This document shows, one piece after another, positions 10,015-19,266 of a DNA stretch of 64,000 nucleotides. The stretch lies in the NCBI GenBank assembly GCA_963822905.1, contig CAWGJF010000002.1:124001-188000 (forward strand), in the 5' to 3' direction. This DNA is from CAWGJF01 sp963822905 (GTDB lineage Bacteria > Bacteroidota > Ignavibacteria > Ignavibacteriales > Ignavibacteriaceae). Under the pieces are notes generated by a model. It had not been told where the DNA came from, did not search any database, and saw nothing but the letters and a program-made list of their open reading frames with translations. The position numbers were made by a program, and so were the translations under genes. Position 1 is the stretch's first letter, and each line of letters begins with the position of its first letter.

Positions 10015-10796
10015 AATTTATTTTATTCTTATTAGCTACACTCATTTTAATTCCGTTGTTTATTAATTCATGTATTCCTTCCAAACCCAATGAAGATGTT
10101 GAGTTGCTGCCTTCTGAAAGATTAATAAATAAACTGGAAGCAAACCGTAGACGAATTAGAAATTTTGAAGGTGTTGGCGTAATTGAAATTCAATCTGATA
10201 TTGTTAATAATGATGCTAACTTCAGGGTTGTTATGCAAAAGCCGGATTCAATTTATTTTACAATTCTCGGTCCTTTTGGAATCGAACTTGCACAGGCACT
10301 TGTTACCGAAAAAGATTATATCTTTTATGACGCAATGCATAACACCGCCTATACCGGTTTAGTGACTGATGATGTTTTGCAAAATATTTTTAAGATAAAT
10401 CTTAAGTTCAGTGATTTCCTTGATGCATTTGTCGGTTCAGTTAACCTGACAAAACATCTCTACAAACAGCCAAATAATTATTCTGTTGATTATGATAACT
10501 ATGTCTTGACTTATGTTGATTCCATAACCGGTGTTGAGACAACATACAGGGTTGACATCCGTGAACTTGGAATTACACATTACACAATTCAGTCTCCCGA
10601 TGAAGAACTGAATATCGAAGGAAATTATTCCGATTTCCAGCTGATTGAAAATGTTGCAGTTCCGTTTCATATTGAAGTAATTAATAAAGCTGCAGACCAA
10701 AAAATTACTATCAACTATAAAAACATCGTTACGAATGAGAAAGATATCTTTATTGATTTTACTCTTCCCGACGATGTAAATGTTATAGCATGGTAA
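10011..10796 (+). CDS. DUF4292 (LolA/LolB-like) lipoprotein
   Basis: 261 residues starting at TTG that overlaps the previous stop. A lipoprotein signal with INSC (18-21) is followed by a LolA/LolB-type beta fold: RRRIRNFEGVGVIEIQSD, FRVVMQKPDSIYFTILGPFG and a late FSDFLDAFVGS helix region, matching the DUF4292 family of Bacteroidota. Such proteins resemble outer-membrane lipoprotein-insertion factors, but the exact job is not established. It overlaps the EnvC-like gene by seven bases. Confidence 0.78.
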   Translation: MKFILFLLATLILIPLFINSCIPSKPNEDVELLPSERLINKLEANRRRIRNFEGVGVIEIQSDIVNNDANFRVVMQKPDSIYFTILGPFGIELAQALVTEKDYIFYDAMHNTAYTGLVTDDVLQNIFKINLKFSDFLDAFVGSVNLTKHLYKQPNNYSVDYDNYVLTYVDSITGVETTYRVDIRELGITHYTIQSPDEELNIEGNYSDFQLIENVAVPFHIEVINKAADQKITINYKNIVTNEKDIFIDFTLPDDVNVIAW

Positions 10797-12034
10797 AACA
10801 AAGTATTAATATTTTATTATTACTTTTTTGCTTTTTCATTTCGATCACTTTTGCACAGGATAAGAAGATTGAGGAGAAGCAGGAAGAACTCTCACTTATA
10901 AAAGCCGAAATCTCTCGTCTTGAAAACGATCTCTCCGAAAAAAAAGCTGAAGAAAAAAAATCATATTCGGTAATTGAAAATCTTGAAAAGCAAAGTTTTC
11001 TTTTGAATAAACTTATAAATGCACTCAAGAGAGAAGAACGAAATAAGCAGACTCAGATTAATTCTACAAGAAATGGTATTAAAGAAACAGAAAAAGAAAT
11101 CAAACAATTAAAAGAAAATTATTCAAGGTATGTAATTGCAATCTATAAAAAAGGTCCCTACAGTGAGATTGAAAGTATTGTTAATTCTGAATCGATGCAG
11201 CAGGCAGTTTTAAGAGTTCAATACCTGAAGAAATTTTCTGAGAAAAGAAAAACGGATCTGGATGGATTAAAGAATAAAAAAAATGAATTGAGTGAACTAA
11301 AAAACAAACTTGAAAAAGAAAAGCAGGAGAAAGTAATCTTAACTGAACAGAAAAAGGAAGAACAGGACGGACTAAAATCAAAACTAGGTGAAAAGAATAA
11401 AATACTTAAATCCATAAAGAAAGATAAAAATGTATTGTTGAGTTCACTCACTGCAAAAAAAGATGCTCAAAGTAAAATTGAAAACCTGATTGCTGCACTA
11501 ATTGAAGAAGCAGAAAGAAAAAGGAAAGAAACAGAGTTCGCTAGCAAAGAAGGAAATTCTGGAAGAACATCACGGGAAAATAATTCAAGTGCTGGTTATG
11601 AAGTTGATCTGAATTATCCAACTTTTGTTACATTCTCTGATTTAAAAGGAAAAATGATCTGGCCGCTTGCAAATGGAAAAATTATTAAACAATTTGGTGA
11701 AAACAGGAATAAAACTCTTAATACAATTACGCTTAACTATGGTGTTGATATTGAATCAAAGTCTGGTGAAAATGTTCGATGCGTTGCTGATGGAGTTGTT
11801 TCCGCGATTGAATGGATACCAGGATATGGCAACGTTGTTATTATTACTCATAAGGGAGATTACAGAACCGTTTACAGTCATCTAGATGAAATTTTTGTAA
11901 ATGAAGGCGAGATTGCAAAAACAGGAACTGTACTTGCAGTTGTTAGTGATGGTTTGGAGGGAAAAATTCTTCACTTTGAAATATGGAAATCACGTGATAA
12001 ACAAAACCCCGAATTGTGGCTGGCAAAGAAATGA
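10790..12034 (+). CDS. envC: EnvC-like murein hydrolase activator (degenerate M23 domain)
   Basis: A 414-residue secreted protein: signal peptide (1-22, ending TFAQ), long coiled coil (about 25-245) rich in Lys/Glu, then a LytM/M23 domain (about 285-410). The M23 zinc ligands look lost: the usual His of the HxGxD motif is Asn in LNYGVDIE, and the usual HxH is Ile-Leu-His in GKILHFEIW. Loss of catalytic ligands is characteristic of EnvC-type proteins that activate cell-wall amidases at division. It overlaps the DUF4292 gene and precedes the flippase by 28 bases. Confidence 0.85.
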   Translation: MVKQSINILLLLFCFFISITFAQDKKIEEKQEELSLIKAEISRLENDLSEKKAEEKKSYSVIENLEKQSFLLNKLINALKREERNKQTQINSTRNGIKETEKEIKQLKENYSRYVIAIYKKGPYSEIESIVNSESMQQAVLRVQYLKKFSEKRKTDLDGLKNKKNELSELKNKLEKEKQEKVILTEQKKEEQDGLKSKLGEKNKILKSIKKDKNVLLSSLTAKKDAQSKIENLIAALIEEAERKRKETEFASKEGNSGRTSRENNSSAGYEVDLNYPTFVTFSDLKGKMIWPLANGKIIKQFGENRNKTLNTITLNYGVDIESKSGENVRCVADGVVSAIEWIPGYGNVVIITHKGDYRTVYSHLDEIFVNEGEIAKTGTVLAVVSDGLEGKILHFEIWKSRDKQNPELWLAKK

Positions 12035-12062
12035 AATTTTTATACAATTCTTAGAATAATCT

Positions 12063-13334
12063 GTGTTAAACTATTTTGAGAAGTTTAAGCCTTACAAAAA
12101 TCTTTTAAAGAATTTCACATCTCTTTCTGTATTACAGATATCTAATTATTTATTCCCTTTGATTGTACTTCCTTACGTTGTAAGAGTATTGGGTCCGGAA
12201 AAATATGGCCTTGTACAGTTTGCAGCAGCTTTTAATGTATATTTTCAAATGCTTTGTGATTATAATTTTGCTTTAACTGGCACAAGAATGATCTCACAAA
12301 ACAGAAATGATCAAAAAAAACTTTCTGAAATATTTTCTTCCATAATAATTATCAAAATTATCATTTTCATTATTTCAACTATTTTACTATTAGTGATTAT
12401 CTTTTCGATTGAAAAATTTGGCCAGGATTGGATGGTATACCTTATAAGTTTTGGAATGGTTTTAGGAAGCGTTCTTTCCCCGTTATGGTTTTTCCAGGGA
12501 ATAGAACAAATGAAATATATAACTATAATCCAGGTTTCAGTAAGAGTTTTTGCAACAATATTTATTTTTATCCTTATACAAAATGCATCGGATTATCTTG
12601 TACTTGTTATGATTAATTCTTCAGCACAAATAGCAATTGGTTTTGTTGGATTGGTCGTATCTATTGTAATGTTTAGGATAAAAATTGTAATCCCCGAGAA
12701 AAGAATGATAATTAGTATCCTAAAACATGGATGGAATATTTTTCTTTCTTCAATCTGGATTAATTTTTATACAACATCAAATACTTTTTTGCTTGGACTA
12801 TTTACTAATAACACGATTGTGGGATATTATGCTGGTGCAGATAAAATCAGGATAGCATTTCAGGGGATGCATTCAACAATATCTTTAAGTGTATTCCCTT
12901 TTGTGAGCAATCTGGTTAAAGAATCTTATTCTAATTTTATTAATTTTAACAGGAAACTTTTAAAATTAGCAGGTGCTGGAGGTTTTATGATTAGCCTGAT
13001 GCTCTTTATTCTTGCTACTCCACTGACAGATATAATTTTAGGCAAAGGTTTCACATATTCAGCAAATTTGCTCAAAATTATTTCGGTACTACCTTTATTG
13101 ATATCATTTAGTAATGTTTTTGGGATTCAAACGATGCTTCCATTGGGATTTGACAAATCATTCAATAAAATTATAGGTTCTGCAGCACTTGTTCATATTG
13201 TTTTATTATTAATTTTTATCTCGGTTTATTTTGCAGAAGGGGTTGCTTATACTGTAGTTTTCACTGAATTTGTTGTTACTATTTCAATGTTTACATATTT
13301 AAAAATTAAAAGGATTAACATTTTCACAAAATGA
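12063..13334 (+). CDS. wzx: Wzx-like O-antigen/polysaccharide flippase
   Basis: A 423-residue polytopic membrane protein starting with GTG. It has the MATE/PST-type N terminus of lipid-linked oligosaccharide flippases (NYLFPLIVLPYVVRVLGPEKYGLV, shown in part as LPYVVRVLGPEKYGL), followed by about 12-14 hydrophobic segments. It would move undecaprenyl-linked repeat units across the inner membrane. It overlaps glf by four bases (ATGA) and heads the glycosyltransferase run. No Wzy polymerase or Wzz was found in the window. Confidence 0.87.
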   Translation: MLNYFEKFKPYKNLLKNFTSLSVLQISNYLFPLIVLPYVVRVLGPEKYGLVQFAAAFNVYFQMLCDYNFALTGTRMISQNRNDQKKLSEIFSSIIIIKIIIFIISTILLLVIIFSIEKFGQDWMVYLISFGMVLGSVLSPLWFFQGIEQMKYITIIQVSVRVFATIFIFILIQNASDYLVLVMINSSAQIAIGFVGLVVSIVMFRIKIVIPEKRMIISILKHGWNIFLSSIWINFYTTSNTFLLGLFTNNTIVGYYAGADKIRIAFQGMHSTISLSVFPFVSNLVKESYSNFINFNRKLLKLAGAGGFMISLMLFILATPLTDIILGKGFTYSANLLKIISVLPLLISFSNVFGIQTMLPLGFDKSFNKIIGSAALVHIVLLLIFISVYFAEGVAYTVVFTEFVVTISMFTYLKIKRINIFTK

Positions 13335-14425
13335 TATATGACTATTTAATTGTCGGTGCAGGCTTTGCGGGTAGTGTAATGGCGGAGCGGCTTGCTGGTC
13401 AGCTAGATAAAAAAGTTTTTCTTGTTGAGAAAAGAAACCATATCGGTGGTAATGCATACGATGAATATGATGAGCACGGAATCCTGGTACATCGATATGG
13501 GCCGCATATCTTTCATACAAACAGCAAAAAAGTTTTTGATTATTTGTCTAAATTCACAGAATGGAGATTTTATGAACATAAAGTTTTGGCTAATTTAAAT
13601 GGTGCACTATATCCCATACCAATAAACAAGACAACCTTAAATAAACTCTATGATCTCAGCCTAAAGACTGAACAAGAGGTTAAGAAATATTATGAGAAAA
13701 TAAGAGAGCGTCGGAATCCGATTTTAAATTCCGAAGATATAATTGTCAACCAGGTTGGGATGGATCTATTCGAAAAATTCTTTCGACATTACACAAAAAA
13801 ACAATGGAATCTTGAACCCAGAGAACTATCGCCTTCTGTTTGTGGAAGAATTCCTATAAGAACTAATGACGATTGCCGGTACTTTACGGATAAATACCAG
13901 TTTATGCCTAAAGAAGGTTACACGGCAATGTTTAAGAAGATGTTGTCACACCCAAATATCGAAGTTATTTTAAACACAGATTATAAAAAGATTGTGAATG
14001 AAGTAAAGTTCAACAAAATGATTTACACTGGACCGATCGATTACTTTTTTGATTATGAATTTGGAAAATTACCTTATAGATCAATCAGATTTGAGTATGA
14101 AAATTCTAACAGGGAAGTAATCCAGCTGGCTCCGGTGATTAATTTTGTAGAAGCCAATATATCTCATTCTAGAGTGACCGAATATAAATATCTAACTGGA
14201 CAAAAATCTGATTCGTCAACAATTTCATACGAATATTTCCAAAACCAGGGAGAACCTTATTATCCTGTCCCTACATCTGAAAACAGTAAATTGTATAAGA
14301 AATATTTAGGTTTAGTTAAATCATTAAAGACAGTAATTTTATGCGGCCGATTAGCTGAATATCAGTATTATAATATGGATCAGGTTGTTGCAAATATGTT
14401 AAAACTATTTAATGGCTTGAATTAG
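13331..14425 (+). CDS. glf: UDP-galactopyranose mutase
   Basis: Flavoenzyme converting UDP-galactopyranose to UDP-galactofuranose. 364 residues, normal length. The FAD site YLIVGAGFAGSVMAERL opens the protein and is followed by EKRNHIGGNAYDE and YGPHIFHTNSKKVFDYL, the mutase signature. A C-terminal flavin segment LCGRLAEYQYYNMDQVV closes it. It implies that galactofuranose is part of the surface glycan made by this cluster. It overlaps wzx by four bases, and its stop shares one base with the GTG of the next glycosyltransferase. Confidence 0.95.
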   Translation: MIYDYLIVGAGFAGSVMAERLAGQLDKKVFLVEKRNHIGGNAYDEYDEHGILVHRYGPHIFHTNSKKVFDYLSKFTEWRFYEHKVLANLNGALYPIPINKTTLNKLYDLSLKTEQEVKKYYEKIRERRNPILNSEDIIVNQVGMDLFEKFFRHYTKKQWNLEPRELSPSVCGRIPIRTNDDCRYFTDKYQFMPKEGYTAMFKKMLSHPNIEVILNTDYKKIVNEVKFNKMIYTGPIDYFFDYEFGKLPYRSIRFEYENSNREVIQLAPVINFVEANISHSRVTEYKYLTGQKSDSSTISYEYFQNQGEPYYPVPTSENSKLYKKYLGLVKSLKTVILCGRLAEYQYYNMDQVVANMLKLFNGLN

Positions 14426-15630
14426 TGAAAAATATTTTATTCACTTCCTTCAATGGATTTCCAACTCCTTCATCTGGGGGATCTACAAAAATTATTTATG
14501 AAATACTTCGGAACTTAGATTACTCAAAATTCAACCCATATTTCTTATCCTATGATATGCTCAAACAATATACATCGCCTGCTGATTTGATGAGTGATCA
14601 AGTAAAAGAAATTTATCCATCAGAAAATTTGGTTACAAACTTTTTAACTCATTCTCATTATATAGACATATGGTCACAAGCAGGACATGTAGAATTATCA
14701 TTTTAAAAGAAAGACAAATATTTTTATGACTATTCGATACAGTTTAGTGACATTAATATTGTTAATGCTCATGATACATTGTCTGCATTTTATTTCGCAG
14801 GATTAAAAAAAGCAAAAAAGATATTGACAATACATTCGAAGGGGTCCAAGGTTTTGGAAATGATTCAAGGACCATTACTGTCAAAATATCTTTAATAAAA
14901 TATTCTATGAATTCTCAGAAAGAGAAAAAATATCCTTAAATAACTTTAATATTGTTACATTCCCAAGTCATGCTCCAAAAGATTTTTTTTTTGGTGATAT
15001 TCAGTCAGCACAAAACAATCAACTCGATATCAAAATAATTTATAATGAAATCAGCCAGGAAAAAATCCATTCGATGGAAATCGGCAACATTTTAGAAAAA
15101 TACGCTATAAATAAAAATGGTTTTGATTTTACTATGCTCAATGTTGCACAGCATGTTGAACCCAAAAATATAGACTTAATACTGAAAACAGGAAGATTTT
15201 TAAATGATAAATATTCAAAGAAAGTTCAATTAATAAACGTTGGCAATGGTTATTTAACTCAATATTTGACTAACCTTGTCAAGGAAAATAATCTTGAAAA
15301 ACAGGTTAAATTTTTAGGGATATTCCTAATGGGACGTTATCAAATTGATGAAATATTTAGACATTTTTATTCAAACCTCAAATAAGGTGATTTTTGATTT
15401 GGTTGTACTCGAAGCTTTTTCAGTGGGAATTACAATAATTGTTTCAAATAGAAGGAGGGAATAAAGAAATCATCCAGCATGGTAAAAATGGTTTTTTTAT
15501 CTCGGATTTGAACGAAAAATCAATTGCGTCGGATATCATTAAATTATATCTTCTGGAAGCCAATAATCCAGGCACAATCAGTAAAAAATATCTAAACAAT
15601 TCAATGAGAAAGTTTTATGAGGATATATTA
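14425..15630 (+). pseudogene. GT4-family glycosyltransferase, multiply disrupted
   Basis: Starts at GTG 14425 (NILFTSFNGFPTPSSGGS, the usual GT-B N terminus). An in-frame TAA at 14704 interrupts it, yet the same frame continues as INIVNAHDTLSAFYFAGLKK and ILTIHSKGSK. A shift near 14895 moves it to the frame reading FNIVTFPSHAPKDFF and the UDP-sugar-binding half (NVAQHVEPKNIDLIL), a shift near 15320 leads to FDLVVLEAFSVGITIIVSN, and an extra A near 15455 leads to GGNKEIIQHGKNGFFI, the GT4 donor-site region. So at least four disruptions occur in one otherwise complete enzyme of about 400 residues. It runs without a stop into the next GT2. Confidence 0.75.
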
Positions 15631-16511
15631 GTGTCTAGTGTTGATATAAGTATTATAATTGTAACCTATAATCATAGATTACTCGACTGGATGTCTTAAC
15701 TCAATTTCTAAATTTATTTATCAATTTAATTTTGAAATTATCGTGATTGATAATAGCTTGATGAAAATAAGATAAGCAAGGTTGAAGGTTTTGGAAAGAA
15801 TATAACAATGATCATAAACGATTCAAATGTTGGTTTTGGAAAGGCACTCAACCAAGGGATTCGGTTGGCAAGAGGGAAGTATTGTTTCCTTCTTGATCCT
15901 GACACCGGATTGGTTAATAATGTTATTGACATTCTTTATTGCTAATGAAAAATCACAAAACAAAAATATTTGTGTGTTGCAGGACAAATTCTAGATGAAA
16001 ATGGAATCCCTGCAATATCTTATGGCAAATTTCCCAATTTATTCGATGTGCTTATTGAACAAATTGGTCTTAAAGGTTTTTTTCTAAAAATGCAATCACG
16101 TAAAAACCAAGACGAAAAGTATAAAGTTATTGATATAATGGAAATTCCTTTTGTTATAGGCTGTAATATGTTTATACGGAAAAGAGTTTTAGATGAAATT
16201 GGACTATTTAATGAAAAATTCTTTTTAAATTTTGAAGAAACTGAATTATCCTGGCGAGCTAAAAAAAAACAATTTAGGACATGATTTTACCTGAAGCAAA
16301 AATAATTCACTACTCAAGAAAATCCTTTACTCATATGCATACTTATTGGGATCAATTCTATTATGGACAATTAAAATTTTTCAAACTAACCAAATCAAAA
16401 ATAATTTTTATGACTGCAAAATTAATGATCCAATTGGGTACAATTTTAAGAATATTATATAAACTTGACAAAAGATATTTCACTCGGATTAATGTCATAA
16501 AATCTATTTAA
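15631..16511 (+). pseudogene. GT2-family (rhamnosyltransferase-like) glycosyltransferase, disrupted
   Basis: Begins near GTG 15631 with VDISIIIVTYNHR, the GT-A nucleotide-binding start. Frames change near 15680, 15765, 15950 and 16265, giving in succession GCLNSISKFIYQFNFEIIV, then SNVGFGKALNQGIRLARGKY with the DPDT metal-binding motif, then the acceptor side (FVIGCNMFIRKRVLDEIGLF and FEETELSWRA), then the C-terminal helices. All core motifs survive, which argues for base-level indels and not decay. Acceptor and donor unknown; an asparagine-valine-glycine-phenylalanine motif like this is common in rhamnosyl- and galactofuranosyltransferases. Confidence 0.72.
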
Positions 16512-16518
16512 TAAAATA

Positions 16519-17477
16519 GTGGTCTCCGATTAATCACAACATACAATTGTGCTCCATATATTGCTCAAGCTGTGCAAAGTATTCTTAATCAGACTTTCCA
16601 GTATTTTGAGTTTCTGATTGTTGATGATGGCTCAACAACAACACTGAAGATATTGTTAAAAGTTTTTCAGATAAAAGAATCAGTATATAAAAAGAAATCA
16701 TTTTGGTAGAGCAGAAGCTTTAAATTTTGGATTAAAAAACTCTTCCAATGAAATAATCGCCCTAATGGATGCTGATGATATTTCACATCCTCAAAGACTG
16801 GATTCAGTTAAAAAAATATTCTAATAATCTAACGAAATTGTTTTTACAACTGCAGTCTATTTTAAACCAAAAGAATAGTTTTTGAAGGAAAAAAATTTTG
16901 ACAGTTAATGAACAGTTTTGTAAACAACTGGCTTTACATGGACCTACAATAATGCAACAGCACTATTCAATAGAAATCAATTATTAGATAATGATGGATA
17001 CAATGAGATGATGCAATTCAGCGAAGATCATGAATTGTGGGCTGAGAAACTCAAAGACATATCTGTTTTTATTCAGCTGCCTGAAATTTTATATTTTATC
17101 CGTCTTAGGAATTCTTCATTAAGCGACAATCATTTTAGTGAAAACAAACAAATAACTTACAATTTATTAGAAGATTACTATAAGGATCTGCCGCAACGTA
17201 ATTTACTTGCAATACAGAAGAAAGATTAAGAGGCTGGAGAGAATATTTTTATGGCACTAAAAATAATTGTCGGAAAGAGTGGTTAGCCCTGAAGCTTAAA
17301 TTTTGGAATTGCAAGATATTACTTGCATCCCTTATTTCATTTTTACCAGAAAGGATTTTTCATTTAATTAAGAAAAACAGGATGAGGTTACGAATGCAAT
17401 TTTGGGTGAGCAGAATTAAAAATAAAAATACTATTCAGAAAAAATTCGATTCGTTATTAAACTCTCTGAAGGGTTGA
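16519..17477 (+). pseudogene. Second GT2-family glycosyltransferase, disrupted
   Basis: Reads ITTYNCAPYIAQAVQSILNQ then FLIVDDGSTT, the GT2 A-domain, from about GTG 16519. After a shift near 16650 it continues as NHFGRAEALNFGLKNSSNE and the metal motif ALMDADDISHPQRL, then after further shifts (about 16820-16980) as SEDHELWAEKLKDIS and YFIRLRNSSLSDNH, and after 17229 as the C-terminal helices up to the stop at 17475-17477. At least four disruptions. The DXD and ED motifs are intact. It ends seven bases before the next gene. Confidence 0.72.
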
Positions 17478-17483
17478 AGGATT

Positions 17484-18561
17484 ATGAAACGGGTACTTCA
17501 CTTACAGAATGAATTGAATATTACCTGTGGCGTATCAAAAAATATTTATTTAATTATAAAATATAGCCTAAATGGATATGAGCATTTTGTTGCAGCTTTG
17601 GGAGGAGATGGATTCGGCAGATTTAAACTTATTAATGTCTTTCCGAAAACTTTTAAAACTTCAGGTATCCCTTTATTAAAATTTGCTGAAATTACTTTCG
17701 GAATTATTTCCTTTTGTAAGAAGAACAAAATTGATATCATCCATTCGCATCATAGATTATTCGATTCACTTGTCTGGATTATTAAACATTTTCTTAAAAT
17801 AAAAACAGTAATGTCAGTGCAAAGCAAAGTTTATGGAAAAAAAGTAATTAGTTATAAATCTGATATTCTGATTGCCTGTGCTGAAAATATAAAAGAACAT
17901 CTTGTTAAATCTTTCAAAATTAACCCGGAAAGAATAAAAGTAATTCATAATTGTATAGAAGTTTCAGAGAACCATCCCAATTCAGTTCATTCGAATCTTA
18001 GAAATGAATTAGATATTCAACAAGATGCTAAGGTAATTGGTTATTTTGGAAGATTTTCATTCCGGGAAAAAGGTCTCGATCTGATTTTGAATGCATTTAC
18101 CGATTTGATTCCGGAATATGACAATATTATTCTGCTTTTAATTGGAGATGGGCCGAATATAAAAAGCATCTATGATTTTCAAAAAAAACATTCCAACTCC
18201 GTCAGGCTGCTTAATTCTCAAACTGATCTTTCAAAATATTTTCGATTAATCAATACTTTTTGTCCTTCCTTCCAGGGTTGATCCTTTCCCGCTTGTTATG
18301 CTTGAAGCCGGATACTTTTCAATTCCTTTCATTGGAGCTAGAGTAGATGGAATAGTCGAATTAATTAAAAATGGTGAAACAGGGCTTCTGTTTGAAAAAA
18401 ACAATAGTCACGAATTAAAACAAAACATTAAAAGATTTTTCGATGATGAAAGGTATGCTAAAAAACTTGCGAAAAACCTTAATAGTTTAGTTACTGAAGA
18501 ATTCTCAACTGATAAAGTAATTCCAAAATATTACTCAATATATGAATCACTTACAGAATAA
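17484..18561 (+). pseudogene. GT4-family glycosyltransferase with a single frameshift
   Basis: A complete GT-B transferase of about 358 residues once one frameshift is corrected. ORF 1 (17484-18281) has HLQNELNITCGVSKNIYLI, DIIHSHHRLFDSLVW and GYFGRFSFREKGLDLIL. It then shifts in a T-run at about 18256-18260 (five T instead of four) to give FVLPSRVDPFPLVMLEAGYF, the GT4 donor motif, and VDGIVELIKNGETGLLF, ending at 18561. AAGG precedes the ATG. It overlaps the WecG-like gene by 20 bases. Confidence 0.82.
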
Positions 18562-19261
18562 ATTATTCCTTCAGACAATTAAGGTTTCTGAGGACGAGAT
18601 TATCAATGATGTTGAAAAATCCATTGCTAAAAACTCAGTTAAGCTGTTTACATATTTTAATCAAAATTCTTTTAATGAATTTTATTCGAATCCCGAATTC
18701 AATAATTTTATACAATCATCATTTGAGGTCTTTGTTGACGGAACTGGGATGAAATTTATGTTTGATTTTTTGTTTGATCGCACTTATCAGAAATTTAATG
18801 CTACGGATTTGTATTCGAAATTATTTAAAAAGTTTTCAGCTAAAAAAATTCCGGTTTATATTATTGGTGGTAATTATGATCTAAAAACCACGGAAAAATT
18901 ACGAAATGATATGTTTCTTGTAGGTTATTCCAATGGTTATTTCTCCGATATTGAATTTGAATCGATTTTAGAAAAAATAAAACTATCTGGCGCAAAGGTA
19001 ATTGGTCTGGGATTGGGAACACCAAAGCAGGAAATACTGGCAATTAGGATTTCACAACAACTAAAAAACTCTGTAATATTATGTGTCGGCAATTTTTTTA
19101 ATTTTTATCTTGGAGTAACAGAACGGGCTCCGGCATTCTTAAGAAATACTGGTCTTGAATGGATTTATAGATTATATGTTGAACCGGGTCATTTGTGGAA
19201 AAGATATTTAACCGGCATACCACTTTTTGTTTTCAGGGCTATCAAATATAAATTTTTATAA
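18542..19261 (+). CDS. WecG/TagA/CpsF family glycosyltransferase
   Basis: 239 intact residues of the GT26 family, which adds a sugar such as N-acetylmannosamine(uronic acid) to a lipid-linked acceptor on the cytoplasmic face. Seen motifs: VFVDGTGMKFMFD near residue 60, KIPVYIIGGNYD, VIGLGLGTPKQE and the C-terminal RAPAFLRNTGLEWIYRL with a PGHLWKRYL tail. It lies in the glycan cluster, overlapping the upstream GT4. The exact donor is not predictable. It is the only intact gene in the indel-rich 14.4-24.6 kb stretch. Confidence 0.9.
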   Translation: MNHLQNKLFLQTIKVSEDEIINDVEKSIAKNSVKLFTYFNQNSFNEFYSNPEFNNFIQSSFEVFVDGTGMKFMFDFLFDRTYQKFNATDLYSKLFKKFSAKKIPVYIIGGNYDLKTTEKLRNDMFLVGYSNGYFSDIEFESILEKIKLSGAKVIGLGLGTPKQEILAIRISQQLKNSVILCVGNFFNFYLGVTERAPAFLRNTGLEWIYRLYVEPGHLWKRYLTGIPLFVFRAIKYKFL

Positions 19262-19266
19262 AGTTT

